This document shows positions 14,849-23,761 of a DNA stretch of 45,173 nt, one piece after another. The notes under the pieces were generated by a model. That model saw only the letters and a list, made by a program, of their open reading frames with translations. It was not told where the DNA came from and made no database searches. The first letter of the stretch is position 1, and every line of letters begins with the position of its first letter. The translations under genes and the position numbers were made by a program. The stretch is taken from contig JBOGWV010000180.1 in the NCBI GenBank assembly GCA_050693975.1, positions 1 to 45,173 on the forward strand, written 5' to 3'. Origin of the DNA: WHSV01 sp050693975 (lineage in GTDB: Bacteria > Actinomycetota > CADDZG01 > WHSQ01).

Positions 14849-15948
14849 ACAAGAGCGTGAAGGTAGAGCGCCCCAGGGCCATGGCGCCTGTGTCCCTGGC
14901 GATCCCGGTGCACCCGGCCTCGAGGCACCTGGGGCTTGACGTTCTCGGGCTGGCCCTCATCGCGATGTCCCTCGTTTGGGTGAGGGTGAGTGCAGGAAGC
15001 TCGGAAAGAGAGGCTGGACCGGCGACCACCCTGCTGCTGATCGTCGCGCTCTGCTATGTCGGGGGACGGCTCATCGGCTCGGTGGTACCGGCTGCGGTTC
15101 CTCTCCTAATTTCGGGAGTTGCCGTTGCGCTCCTGGTCGTGAACCCTGCCGACGTACTCGGAGACGGCCCCCTACAAGGTCCATTCGGGTACAACAACGC
15201 GACCGGAGCCTTCTATGCCCAGGCCGCGTTCGCAGCCGCAGCGGCGGGAGTGGTCCTCCCCCGGCTGAGGTCGCTCGGATTTCTAGTTGCCGCCGTCTGC
15301 GCGGCGGTTCCTTTCGCCATCGGTTCACTGGCGGCGGGCGCAGCCGTCGTCGTCCTTGCTCCCCTCGCCACACTCGCTCGCAACCGCAGCGGCGCGCGCG
15401 GTGTGATCGCGCTCGGAGCTGCTTTGTGGCTGGCGGTGCTCGGCGCCACCATCCTCCTCGGGGCGACACACACCAATACCGATCGCGACTCCGGGCTTGC
15501 GGCGGTGGTGAACGACACCTTGAGCGCGCGCCGGCCGGCACTGTGGCACGACGCCCTGGTGATGATCGAACGAGAGCCTCTTTCGGGTGTCGGCCCCCAG
15601 GGTTTTGAGAAGTCGAGTCCGGTGGCGCTGTCGGATCGGGACGCACGCTGGACCCACAACGAATTCCTCCAGTTTGGTGCCGAAACGGGACTTCCGGGAC
15701 TGCTCCTCGCGATCGGATTGATCGCCTGGACCTTGGTCAGGCTCTCGGTTTCACCGCGCCACCATGTTGCCGTCCTCGGATCGCTCGCGCTCGTCGCTCT
15801 GGCAATACACGCATGCATCGACTACATCTGGCACTTCCCAATCGTGGTCGCCGTCGCGGCCGCGCTCGCGGGCTCTGCCACCGCCGCTCCTCGCCTCGCA
15901 CTCCGGGTCGAGCCCGTCCATCCAAACCCTCCGGTGAGGCCTCAATGA
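14845..15948 (+). CDS. O-antigen ligase / Wzy-type polymerase-like membrane protein
   Basis: A protein of about 367 residues with eight to ten membrane segments and the Wzy_C-type signature in an extracytoplasmic loop: RRPALWHDALVMIEREPLSG, then GVGPQGFE and THNEFLQFGAETGLPG. Members polymerise or transfer undecaprenyl-linked glycans outside the membrane. It is somewhat short for the family, with fewer N-terminal helices. The TTG at 14845 overlaps the previous stop; GTG 14857 and ATG 14881 are also possible and would remove only a charged leader. With the GT4 enzymes and the PglC-like initiator it makes a nearly complete Wzx/Wzy-type locus, but no flippase is visible in this window. Confidence 0.8.
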   Translation: MNKSVKVERPRAMAPVSLAIPVHPASRHLGLDVLGLALIAMSLVWVRVSAGSSEREAGPATTLLLIVALCYVGGRLIGSVVPAAVPLLISGVAVALLVVNPADVLGDGPLQGPFGYNNATGAFYAQAAFAAAAAGVVLPRLRSLGFLVAAVCAAVPFAIGSLAAGAAVVVLAPLATLARNRSGARGVIALGAALWLAVLGATILLGATHTNTDRDSGLAAVVNDTLSARRPALWHDALVMIEREPLSGVGPQGFEKSSPVALSDRDARWTHNEFLQFGAETGLPGLLLAIGLIAWTLVRLSVSPRHHVAVLGSLALVALAIHACIDYIWHFPIVVAVAAALAGSATAAPRLALRVEPVHPNPPVRPQ

Positions 15949-15979
15949 GACGAGACTTGACATCGATCGAGGGACTCCG

Positions 15980-17005
15980 ATGAGCAGAGCGGAAGTCCTC
16001 AAATATGACGTCCGTGAGTATCGCGACGAAGACGAGGCCGAGGTTCTCGACTTACTGGTCGCGTCGCTCGGAGGGGGTCCGGGGGGGAATCGCACCCCTC
16101 AGTTCTTTCGCTGGAAGCACCTTGATAGTCCCTTCGGGCGATCACTCATGCTCCTGGCCCACCAGGGTGATCGCATCATTGGCTTTCGTTCGTTCATGCG
16201 CTGGCGTTTCCGCAGCGGAGGGGAAGAGCTCGCCTGCGTGCGCGCGGTCGACACGGCGACACATCCAGAGCATCAGGGGCAAGGCGTCTTCTCCCGACTT
16301 ACCTTGGATGCGCTCGAGGCGCTTCGACCCAACACGGATCTCGTGTTCAACACTCCGAACGGCAAGAGTGGGCCTGGCTACCTCAAGATGGGCTGGCGCC
16401 GCGTCTGCTCACTGCCGGTATCGGTTCGGGTACGACGACCGCTTCACTTCGCCCGCAACCTGCGGTCGCTCAGATCAGACTCGACGGCGGGCTCGCCTCC
16501 CGCGATCGACGCAAGTCCTGCGGCGGAAGAGCTTGCCGACACCGAACAAGTGAGGGCGCTCCTCACGCGTCTCTCGTACGACGATCGGTTCACGACCGAG
16601 CGGTCGCTCGAGTACCTTCGCTGGCGGTACGGCGCCGCCCCGCTTCTCGACTACCGCGCGCTCACCGCAAAGGTAGATGGGGAACTACGGGGCCTCCTCA
16701 TATTCCGGGTGCGGCCTCGCGGGAGCTTGTGGGAGTCCACTGTGGCGGAGGTGCTGGTCGCACCCACAGACGACCGCACGGCGCGCTCCCTGTTGCGCTG
16801 GGCGACACGTGCCGCAGCCGTGGATCATCTAACGATCCACCTTCCAGCACGCTCTCCCCTCACGCGGTCCTCGATGCTGACCGGCTTCGTACCGAGTCCT
16901 CGCGGAATGGACCTGTTCGTCAACCCGCTGCGCGGCAACATCCAACCTCCACCAGAGAAGTTTGAGTCCTGGGCCCTGTCTCTGGGCGACCTGGAGGTCT
17001 TCTAG
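15980..17005 (+). CDS. GNAT-family acyltransferase
   Basis: A 341-residue protein. The N-terminal 150 residues form a GNAT domain: VREYRDEDEAEVLDLLVAS, RIIGFRSFMRWRFRSGG, then the acyl-CoA pyrophosphate loop region AVDTATHPEHQGQGVFSRL with Q/R-x-x-G-x-G/A character (HQGQGVF), and a final NTPNGKSGPGYLKMGW. The C-terminal half (about 180-340) may be a second, degenerate GNAT-like unit, as in other long members. GNAT enzymes move acyl groups from CoA, or sometimes a carrier protein, to an amine. In a glycan locus with a DegT aminotransferase, an aminosugar is a reasonable acceptor. Whether it uses acetyl-CoA or the pyrrolyl carrier protein predicted downstream is open. Confidence 0.75.
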   Translation: MSRAEVLKYDVREYRDEDEAEVLDLLVASLGGGPGGNRTPQFFRWKHLDSPFGRSLMLLAHQGDRIIGFRSFMRWRFRSGGEELACVRAVDTATHPEHQGQGVFSRLTLDALEALRPNTDLVFNTPNGKSGPGYLKMGWRRVCSLPVSVRVRRPLHFARNLRSLRSDSTAGSPPAIDASPAAEELADTEQVRALLTRLSYDDRFTTERSLEYLRWRYGAAPLLDYRALTAKVDGELRGLLIFRVRPRGSLWESTVAEVLVAPTDDRTARSLLRWATRAAAVDHLTIHLPARSPLTRSSMLTGFVPSPRGMDLFVNPLRGNIQPPPEKFESWALSLGDLEVF

Positions 17006-17045
17006 TGCAAGGTTTCTTCCCGTTCGCCACTGAGAGCAAGGAAGA

Positions 17046-17819
17046 ATGAATTCGAACTCGCTGCTTCGCAAAGCCTCAAAAGCTGCGGTGCTGCCGGCGG
17101 GGCTCGCACGCCTTCGGCGGTCCGGGGATCTCGTGATCCTCCTGTACCACAGGGTGGGCACCGGCAATCGAGAGATCGATCTCGATGCATCGGTCTTCGA
17201 ACGGCAGATCGCGCACCTCGCCGCGGCCGAGCGCGTGGTGACCCTCGACCGAGTCCTCCAGGACCCGGAGGGGGGCGTTGTGGTGACCGTGGACGATGGC
17301 TTCCGGGACTTCCATGAGGTCGTCCTTCCACTCCTGGTGACCCATCGAGTCCCCGTCCTCCTCTACCTCGCGACCAGTCTCGTGGACAGACGAGGGGCAG
17401 ATCCCGACCGGCTCACTTGGGAGCACCTCCGCGAGGCGGTGTCAACCGGCTATGTGTCCGTGGGCGCTCACACCCATAGCCACGCCGACCTCTCGCGCGC
17501 CACCGAGGCCGAATCTAGGAGAGAGATGACAACCTGCAAGAACCTCATCGAGGATGAGCTGGGAACCGCGTGCGAGCACTTTTCCTACCCGTGGTCCTAC
17601 GCCTCGCCGCCGGCAGAGCGCGTCGCTCGGGAACTGTTCGCCACCGCCGCGCTGCCGTGGCGCACGAACCGGAGCGGACGTATCGAGTCTCACCAGCTCG
17701 GGCGAACGCCCGTCCTTCGGAGCGACGGAACCTTCTTCTTCAAGGCCAAGCTGCGAGGCGCAATGGACAACGAGGCACACCTGTATCGCCTGCTTGGGCG
17801 CGGGCCGTGGCGTCGATGA
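17046..17819 (+). CDS. Polysaccharide deacetylase (NodB/CE4 family)
   Basis: A 257-residue member of carbohydrate esterase family 4, which removes N- or O-acetyl groups from a glycan. Motif 1 is VVVTVDDGFRDFHEVVLPLL, with the catalytic base Asp and the metal-binding Asp. Motif 2 is VGAHTHSHADLSR, with the two metal-binding His residues. Motif 3 is FSYPWSY, somewhat atypical. ATG 17046 has AGCAAGGAAG upstream. I see no clear signal peptide, so it may act on a cytoplasmic lipid-linked intermediate. The next glycosyltransferase overlaps its stop codon (ATGA). Confidence 0.88.
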   Translation: MNSNSLLRKASKAAVLPAGLARLRRSGDLVILLYHRVGTGNREIDLDASVFERQIAHLAAAERVVTLDRVLQDPEGGVVVTVDDGFRDFHEVVLPLLVTHRVPVLLYLATSLVDRRGADPDRLTWEHLREAVSTGYVSVGAHTHSHADLSRATEAESRREMTTCKNLIEDELGTACEHFSYPWSYASPPAERVARELFATAALPWRTNRSGRIESHQLGRTPVLRSDGTFFFKAKLRGAMDNEAHLYRLLGRGPWRR

Positions 17820-19012
17820 GCTCGCCGCCGCGCGTCGCTCACGTCACCACCATCGACCTCACGCTTCGCAAGTTGCTCCTCGCGCAGCTTTGCCGTCTCC
17901 GAGACGACGGATTCGAGGTATACGGCATCAGCGCTCCCGGGCCCTCGGTCCCGGCGCTGGAGGCCGAGGGCATACAACATGTCCCCTGGCCTCACGCGAC
18001 GCGCTCCTGGGCTCCGCGCGCAGACGCGCGCGCGTTCAAGGAGCTGGTGTCCATCTTCCGGACTCACCGCTTCGACCTGGTACATCTGCACAATCCCAAG
18101 CCCGGGGTCATCGGTCGCATGGCGGGCCGCATCGCGCGGGTGCCTTGTGTCATGAGCACCTCACACGGGATCTATGCCACCCCAGATGACCGGCTCGCAA
18201 AGCGAGCCGCCGTCCTGGGGCTCGAGGCGCTGGCCGCCCGTTGCTCTGATCTCGATCTCTACCAGAGCCACGAGGATCTGCAGTGGGTCCGGCGGCGCAG
18301 GGTGGCCACGGAGTCTCGCAGCGAGCTGCTGGGCAACGGGATCGATCTCACGAGTTTCGATCCGGCGCGAATCACCAGTTCTGAGCGAGCCTCGGTGCGC
18401 GCCGGTCTCGGCATTCCGGAGGGGGCCTTGGTCGTCGGAACGATCGGACGCCTCGTCGAGGAGAAGGGCTATCGCGAGCTGATGGTGGCCGTCCGTGAGC
18501 TGCTGGCAGAACGCGATGACATGGTGATGCTCGTCGTCGGCGAGGACGACCCCGAGAAGGCCGATGCTCTCGGTCATGCAGAGATCGAGGGCGAGGGCGT
18601 CATTTGCTCCGGCTGGAGGGAGGACGTCCCCGAGCTCTTGTCGATCATGGACGTCTTCGTCCTGGCGTCATGGCGAGAGGGCATGCCTCGCTCGGCAATC
18701 GAGGCCGCAGCCATGGGGAAGCCCCTGGTCCTCACCGACATCCGAGGCTGCCGGGAGGTTGTGAGCAACGGCATCGAGGGCCTGCTCGTGCCGGTGCGTG
18801 ATCCCGGCGCACTTCGCAGCGCCATCGCGTCCTTACTCGACGACGCGGAAGCTCGCGCTCGAATGGGTAGTGCAGCGCGACGACGCGCTCTCGAATGGTT
18901 CGACGAGCAACGTGTGACGGATCACGTGGCGCTTCGCACGCGCGAGCTGCTGGCTCGCAAGGGGGTTGCGCTCCCCCACCGCCCCGATGTGACCCTCCCG
19001 GAGGCTCAGTGA
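17816..19012 (+). CDS. GT4 family glycosyltransferase, copy 3
   Basis: A 398-residue GT-B enzyme. The first residues, RVAHVTTIDLTLRKLL, replace the usual glycine-rich loop and resemble the N-termini of glycosyltransferases that act early in capsule assembly. The donor domain has VVGTIGRLVEEKGYRELMVA, LVVGEDDPEK and the E-x7-E segment ASWREGMPRSAIEAAAMG, then LTDIRGCREVVSNG. I take ATG 17816, which overlaps the deacetylase stop; the upstream open frame lies inside that gene. It sits directly before the PglC-like initiating transferase, so it may add the second sugar onto the lipid-linked first sugar. Confidence 0.9.
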   Translation: MSSPPRVAHVTTIDLTLRKLLLAQLCRLRDDGFEVYGISAPGPSVPALEAEGIQHVPWPHATRSWAPRADARAFKELVSIFRTHRFDLVHLHNPKPGVIGRMAGRIARVPCVMSTSHGIYATPDDRLAKRAAVLGLEALAARCSDLDLYQSHEDLQWVRRRRVATESRSELLGNGIDLTSFDPARITSSERASVRAGLGIPEGALVVGTIGRLVEEKGYRELMVAVRELLAERDDMVMLVVGEDDPEKADALGHAEIEGEGVICSGWREDVPELLSIMDVFVLASWREGMPRSAIEAAAMGKPLVLTDIRGCREVVSNGIEGLLVPVRDPGALRSAIASLLDDAEARARMGSAARRRALEWFDEQRVTDHVALRTRELLARKGVALPHRPDVTLPEAQ

Positions 19013-19662
19013 AAAGCAAAACTCACCCCGCGCTCGAGTCACGGGCCAAGAGGATGCTCGACCTGGCCGTTGCGGCGCTGTCGCTGGCCATGATGGCGCC
19101 GGTCATGTGCGTCGCGGCAGTGTGTATAAGGATCACCATGGGGTCCCCTGCGCTCTTCCGCCAGGTGCGCCCCGGCCTGCACGGGCGCCCCTTCACGCTT
19201 CTGAAGTTCAGGACGATGAACCACGAGTTGGGCCCCGACGGCGCTCCGCTACCGGACGCGCAACGCATCTCTCGCCTGGGCCGGATGCTGCGGCAGACCA
19301 GCATGGACGAGCTTCCCGAACTATTCAACGTGCTCGCGGGGGACATGAGCCTGGTGGGTCCCCGCCCCTTGCTGCCGGAGTACCTCGAGATGTACACGCC
19401 GCGACAGGCGCGCCGTCACAACGTTCGGCCTGGACTCACGGGCCTCACGCAGGTCAGCGGGCGCAACGGCCTCAGTTGGGAGCAGAAATTCGAGCTGGAC
19501 CTTACGTACATCGACCGCTGGTCCCTGTGGCTCGATCTCAAGATTCTGGCTCTCAGCGTCCGTGAGGTGTTTGCGCGCCGAGGCGTTAGCGCCTCCGGAC
19601 ACGCAACCATGCCCCGTTTCAACGGTTCGACTGCAAGCCCGAAAGATGGAGGAGCAAAGTGA
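19009..19662 (+). CDS. Initiating phosphoglycosyltransferase (PglC/WcaJ C-domain type)
   Basis: A 217-residue monotopic membrane enzyme that starts glycan assembly by transferring a phospho-sugar from UDP-sugar to undecaprenyl phosphate. One hydrophobic hairpin (about 15-40) is followed by the family's LFRQVRPGLHGRPFTLLKFR segment, the catalytic Asp-Glu in SMDELPELFNVLAGDMSLVG, then GPRPLLPEYL and RPGLTGLTQVSGRN. It is the short form without the WbaP/WcaJ N-terminal domains. The GTG start with GGAGG just upstream overlaps the preceding stop codon. The locus also encodes a dehydratase and an aminotransferase, so the first sugar could be a diamino-deoxy sugar, as in PglC systems. Confidence 0.92.
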   Translation: MKSKTHPALESRAKRMLDLAVAALSLAMMAPVMCVAAVCIRITMGSPALFRQVRPGLHGRPFTLLKFRTMNHELGPDGAPLPDAQRISRLGRMLRQTSMDELPELFNVLAGDMSLVGPRPLLPEYLEMYTPRQARRHNVRPGLTGLTQVSGRNGLSWEQKFELDLTYIDRWSLWLDLKILALSVREVFARRGVSASGHATMPRFNGSTASPKDGGAK

Positions 19663-20648
19663 ACATCCTGTTCACAAGCGCCGGTCGCCGCGTCGAGCTG
19701 CTCGATGCCTTTAGACGCGCCTACAAACAACTCGGCCTTGCCGGTGAGATCATGGCCACCGATATCGACCCTCTGGCTCCCGCGTTGGCGCACGCCGATC
19801 GCAGCTTCATGGTTCCCCTCGTCGACGATCCCCGGCTGCCCCAGAAGCTTGCCGACATCTGCTCGTCGCACGAAGTGAACCTGCTTGTCCCACTCGTCGA
19901 TCGCGATATCCCACTCCTGGTCGCACATCGCGGATCCCTCGCCGCCACCGGAACAAAACTGCTGATCCCCACCGATGAAGCGAGCGCCATCGTCAACGAC
20001 AAATGGCTCTCCCACCAGTTCTTCGAAGAGATGGGTGTCTCGTCTCCTCGTTCGTGGCTCCCGGAGGGTCTCGACTGGGCACGGATGACCTATCCGTTGT
20101 TCATCAAACCTCGTCGCGGCAGCGCGGCGGAGCACACCTTCAAGGTCTGCGACGAACGCGAGCTGCGCTTCTTCATCGACTACGTGCCCGATCCGATCGT
20201 GCAGGAGTACGTTCCCGGCGCGGAGATAACCTCCGACGTCCTGTGCGACCTGGAGGGAAACGTCAGAGCAGTGGTATCGCGTCGCAGGATCGAGGTACGA
20301 GCGGGTGAGGTCGCTAAGGGAGTCACGATCCATGACCCCAGGATCACCGAGACGGCCGCGCTCATCGCGAAAGGACTTCAGGCTCGCGGGCCGATCACGG
20401 TCCAGTGCCTGATGCGCGACGACGAGCCGCTGTTCACCGAGGTCAACCACCGATTCGGCGGTGGGCTCCCGCTTGCAATCGCCGCGGGAGTCGACGTCCC
20501 GGTGTGGCTGGTGTCCTTGGCCGCCGGTCTGCCGCTCGAAACACCTCCTCTGGGCACCTACCGAACGGGGTTGTACATCAGTCGCTACGATCAGTCGGCT
20601 GTGCTTGGGGAGGAGGAACGTGCGCGCATTGCAGGCGGTCGTCTTTGA
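19659..20648 (+). CDS. ATP-grasp ligase (CarB/PylC-like)
   Basis: A 329-residue cytoplasmic ATP-grasp enzyme. The N-terminal pre-ATP-grasp Rossmann-like domain begins NILFTSAGRRVELLDAFRRA. The ATP-grasp core has NDKWLSHQFFEEMGV, YPLFIKPRRGSAAEHTFKV and IVQEYVPGAEITSDV, and the metal-binding end is LFTEVNHRFGGGLPL. Such enzymes form an amide or ester through an acyl-phosphate. In polysaccharide loci this subtype often precedes a HAD phosphatase, as here, and is thought to modify a sugar or build a donor. The GTG start overlaps the previous stop. The substrate is unknown. Confidence 0.85.
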   Translation: MNILFTSAGRRVELLDAFRRAYKQLGLAGEIMATDIDPLAPALAHADRSFMVPLVDDPRLPQKLADICSSHEVNLLVPLVDRDIPLLVAHRGSLAATGTKLLIPTDEASAIVNDKWLSHQFFEEMGVSSPRSWLPEGLDWARMTYPLFIKPRRGSAAEHTFKVCDERELRFFIDYVPDPIVQEYVPGAEITSDVLCDLEGNVRAVVSRRRIEVRAGEVAKGVTIHDPRITETAALIAKGLQARGPITVQCLMRDDEPLFTEVNHRFGGGLPLAIAAGVDVPVWLVSLAAGLPLETPPLGTYRTGLYISRYDQSAVLGEEERARIAGGRL

Positions 20649-21342
20649 TCTGGACGACACTCTCTTTCCCGAGCGCGACTTCGTTCTCAGCGGCTTTCGC
20701 GCGGTGGCTCATTGGGCCGAACCCCGGCTGGGGGTGCCCGCGGAGCGCGGCTTCGGCGAGCTCACGGCACTCTTTGAATCGGGGGTACGAGGTGACACCT
20801 TTGCCCGCTGGCTAAAGGGGCACGGCGGAGGCGACCCGTCGCTCGAGAGCGTCATGGTAGAGGTCTACCGCTCTCATCAGCCTCGCCTCTCGCCGCGCCC
20901 GGGAGCCCCCGAACTCTTGAGGCGGCTTAAAGAACGCTATCTGCTCGGCCTCGTCACCGATGGCCCAGTGCCGGTTCAGCGAGCAAAGCTGGAGGCGCTG
21001 GGGCTGCGCGAACGATTCGATGCGGTGGTCTTCAGCGACGAGCTAGGTGGAGGGGCGACCAGGAAGCCCAATCCGCTGCCCTTCAACACCGTGCTCGATC
21101 TTCTCGGGGCACCGGGTGGGCGCGCGGTGTACGTAGCGGACAATCCCGCCAAGGACTTTCTCGGGGCACGGCGGGCGGGCATGCTCAGCATTCGATTCCG
21201 AGCCGATGATGGTATCTACCGGATGCTGGAACCGCAGACCGTGGAGCACGCCCCGGATGAAGAGATCGGCTCCCTTCTAGAGCTCACTCGGACCCTGTCG
21301 CGCATCCAGAGTGGAGCTACCCCCGTTCGGGGCCGCCTCTAG
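20620..21342 (+). CDS. HAD-family hydrolase
   Basis: A 240-residue HAD phosphatase. Motif I is VVFDLDDTLFPE (nucleophile and acid Asp), motif II is LVTDG, and motif III/IV runs from RKPNPLPFNTVLDLL to YVADNPAKDFLGARRAGM. The cap between motifs I and II is helical (C1 type). It starts at GTG 20620 with a strong GGAGGAGG ribosome-binding site, overlapping the ATP-grasp gene by 29 bp, so the pair is translated together. It probably dephosphorylates a sugar phosphate or an intermediate of the ATP-grasp step. A 184-bp gap follows, in which I see no gene or clear terminator. Confidence 0.88.
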   Translation: MRALQAVVFDLDDTLFPERDFVLSGFRAVAHWAEPRLGVPAERGFGELTALFESGVRGDTFARWLKGHGGGDPSLESVMVEVYRSHQPRLSPRPGAPELLRRLKERYLLGLVTDGPVPVQRAKLEALGLRERFDAVVFSDELGGGATRKPNPLPFNTVLDLLGAPGGRAVYVADNPAKDFLGARRAGMLSIRFRADDGIYRMLEPQTVEHAPDEEIGSLLELTRTLSRIQSGATPVRGRL

Positions 21343-21526
21343 ATTTCGCCCGATCGGACGGGAGGCCGCACGCGAGCCCCTTCGTTACTTCACTACGTAA
21401 GGCACGCCAGACGAACTACGGCGCTCACCCGATGCCCACCTGGAGCCGGGCCCCTAGGTTGATGTTGGCCTGCCGGGGAGCCACCGAATACCTCGCGGGA
21501 AGGCAAGACTGTCGCAGGGAGGTTGT

Positions 21527-22480
21527 GTGGAAGTCCTCGTTACCGGGGGCGCCGGATTCATAGGATCGAATCTGGTCCGCCGGCTGCTCTCGCTAGGCCA
21601 TAACGTCCGGGTTCTCGACAACCTCTCCACAGGTTCCCTCGACAATCTGGATGGGCTCGAGGGATCCGTCGACGTGGTGCGTGGAGACATCAGAGACGGC
21701 GAAGTCGTCCGGCAGGTCTGTCGTGGAGTGGAAGTCGTGTATCACCTCGCTGCGCTGCCCTCGGTGTCGCGTTCGGTGCGCGACCCTCTCGCATCCCATG
21801 AGGTCAATGCCACAGGAACACTGACGGTCCTCATCGCCGCCCGCGACGCTGAAGTGCGGCGCTTTGTCTATGCCTCTTCCTCGTCGGTGTACGGAGACAC
21901 GCCCACTTTGCCGAAGCGCGAGGACATGCCGGTATCACCGCGTTCTCCGTACGCCGTGTCCAAGCTGGCCGGCGAATGTTACTGCCGCGCCTTTGCTCAC
22001 AGTTACGGGCTCGAGACCGTCGCGCTGCGCTTCTTCAATGTTTTCGGCCCCAGGCAGGATCCTGCGTCCCACTATGCCGCGGTGATCCCGCTGTTCATAA
22101 CTCGCATGCTCTCGGGCCTGCCCCCCATCATCCTTGGGGACGGACTCCAGAGCAGAGATTTCACCTATATCGCCAACACGGTGGAGGCATGCATCCGCGC
22201 CGCGGAGGAGACGGGTGCGATCGGCGAAGCGGTGAACGTCGGATACGGCGAACGTGTGGCCCTGCTCGCGCTCGTCGACGAGCTCAACGGCCTATTGGAA
22301 ACCGACTTGCGGCCCGTGCACGCAGCCGCGCGCGAAGGAGATGTCCGTCATTCGCAAGCGGCCGTAGACAAGGCTCTGGAGCTGCTGGGTTACGTCCCCT
22401 CGGTGTCGCTGCAAAGGGGACTGACAGAAACCGTGAGTTGGTACGGCCGCCATCGGGCGTCGCCCGCCAAGGTGTCATGA
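21527..22480 (+). CDS. NAD-dependent nucleotide-sugar epimerase (extended SDR)
   Basis: A 317-residue extended short-chain dehydrogenase. The NAD-binding motif is VTGGAGFIGSNLVRRL at the N-terminus; the catalytic residues are Ser in YASSSSVYGD and Tyr/Lys in SPYAVSKLAGE. FFNVFGPRQDP and GDGLQSRDFTYI are typical of UDP-glucose/UDP-GlcNAc 4-epimerases of the GalE/WbpP group. The product may be a UDP-galactose- or GalNAc-type precursor for the locus. GTG 21527 has GGGAGG upstream. It starts a new transcription block after a 184-bp gap and lies 18 bp before the aminotransferase. Confidence 0.88.
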   Translation: MEVLVTGGAGFIGSNLVRRLLSLGHNVRVLDNLSTGSLDNLDGLEGSVDVVRGDIRDGEVVRQVCRGVEVVYHLAALPSVSRSVRDPLASHEVNATGTLTVLIAARDAEVRRFVYASSSSVYGDTPTLPKREDMPVSPRSPYAVSKLAGECYCRAFAHSYGLETVALRFFNVFGPRQDPASHYAAVIPLFITRMLSGLPPIILGDGLQSRDFTYIANTVEACIRAAEETGAIGEAVNVGYGERVALLALVDELNGLLETDLRPVHAAAREGDVRHSQAAVDKALELLGYVPSVSLQRGLTETVSWYGRHRASPAKVS

Positions 22481-22498
22481 GCAAAGAGAGGAGACGGA

Positions 22499-23761
22499 AT
22501 GTCGATTCCGGGCGAGCTGCATAACGGCAAGCCGGCCACGTTCGGCGGCCGACCGGCCTTCGAAACCAAGCTTCCGTTGGCGCGCCCACAAATCGCCGAC
22601 CCGGCTCGTCTCGCGGCAACGATTCAGCAAATCCTCGAAGGCGGAATGCTCACCAACGGTCCCTTCGTGGAGGAGCTCGAGAAGCGAACGGCCGAGTATC
22701 TCGGAGTCAACCAGTGCGTTGCCGTCTCGTCCTGCACCGCGGGGCTCATGCTCATCCTCCGCGCCAGCGAACTCTCCGGTGACGTGATCATTCCCTCCTT
22801 CACTTTCGCCGCAACTGCGCACGGGGTGGCGTGGAACGGACTCCGGCCGGTGTTCGCGGACATCGATCCGCGAACACTCACGTTGTCGCCCGAGTCGGTT
22901 GAAAGAGTCGTAGGGGTGCGCACCTCGGCCATTCTCGCCACTCACATCTTCGGAACACCATGCGATATCGAGGGGCTCAATGAGCTTGCCTCCCACAACG
23001 GCATCCGTCTCTACTTCGACGCCGCCCACGCTTTTGGATCCAGTCACAACGGGCGCGCGATCGGCGGATTCGGCAATGCCGAGGTCTTCAGCCTCACGCC
23101 CACCAAGATGGTCGTGGCCGGTGAGGGTGGGATCATTGCGACGAACGACGAGATCCTGGCCGAGCGTTGCAGGATGGGCCGCGACTATGGTCATCCCGGC
23201 GACTACGATTGTCGCTTCGTCGGGCTCAATGCCCGGATGTCCGAAGTCCACGCGGCAACCGCGCTTCACTCTCTCGAAGACCTCGATGAACGGGTCGACC
23301 GGCGCAACGAGCTGGTCGAGATCTACCGTGCAGCTCTTTCAAGCGTGCCGGGCGTGTCGTTCCCGAGCGTGCCGGCGGGCGACCGGAGCACCTTCAAAGA
23401 TTTCACGGTTCTGATCGATGAGCCGCTGTTTGGGCTGAGCGCCGACGAGCTGGCGCGCGCTCTTGAAGCCGAGGGGATCGAAACACGTCGTTACTATGCA
23501 CCGGCCGTACACACCATGACGGCCTACCGTTCACTTGCAGCCACTAGCGGCGACCTACGCGAGACAGAGTGGGCGACCGAACGAGTCCTGACGCTTCCGC
23601 TGCTAACCCAGATGGATGATAAGGATCCAATCAGGGTCGCCGAGGCCATCCATCGCATTCAGCGTCATTCGAGCAGAGACGGATCGACAATCGGGCAGAG
23701 CTTTCGAGACGTGGTCGACCCCGAGTTGCCCCTTCCTATTTCGTCTCCAACAATTCACTGA
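22499..23761 (+). CDS. DegT/DnrJ/EryC1-type sugar aminotransferase
   Basis: A 420-residue PLP enzyme that transfers an amino group to a keto-sugar nucleotide. The conserved N-terminal part is LPLARPQIADPARLAATIQQ, followed by GGMLTNGPFVEELEK. The cofactor region includes SSCTAGLMLIL, FDAAHAFGSS and the PLP lysine in SLTPTKMVVAGEGGII; NARMSEVHAATALHSLEDLD is the family's second signature. It is likely to act on the product of the 4,6-dehydratase at 6746. ATG 22499 has GAGGAGA upstream. Its last 26 bp overlap the oppositely directed PPTase gene, and its C-terminal tail after residue 385 is not conserved-looking. Confidence 0.9.
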   Translation: MSIPGELHNGKPATFGGRPAFETKLPLARPQIADPARLAATIQQILEGGMLTNGPFVEELEKRTAEYLGVNQCVAVSSCTAGLMLILRASELSGDVIIPSFTFAATAHGVAWNGLRPVFADIDPRTLTLSPESVERVVGVRTSAILATHIFGTPCDIEGLNELASHNGIRLYFDAAHAFGSSHNGRAIGGFGNAEVFSLTPTKMVVAGEGGIIATNDEILAERCRMGRDYGHPGDYDCRFVGLNARMSEVHAATALHSLEDLDERVDRRNELVEIYRAALSSVPGVSFPSVPAGDRSTFKDFTVLIDEPLFGLSADELARALEAEGIETRRYYAPAVHTMTAYRSLAATSGDLRETEWATERVLTLPLLTQMDDKDPIRVAEAIHRIQRHSSRDGSTIGQSFRDVVDPELPLPISSPTIH

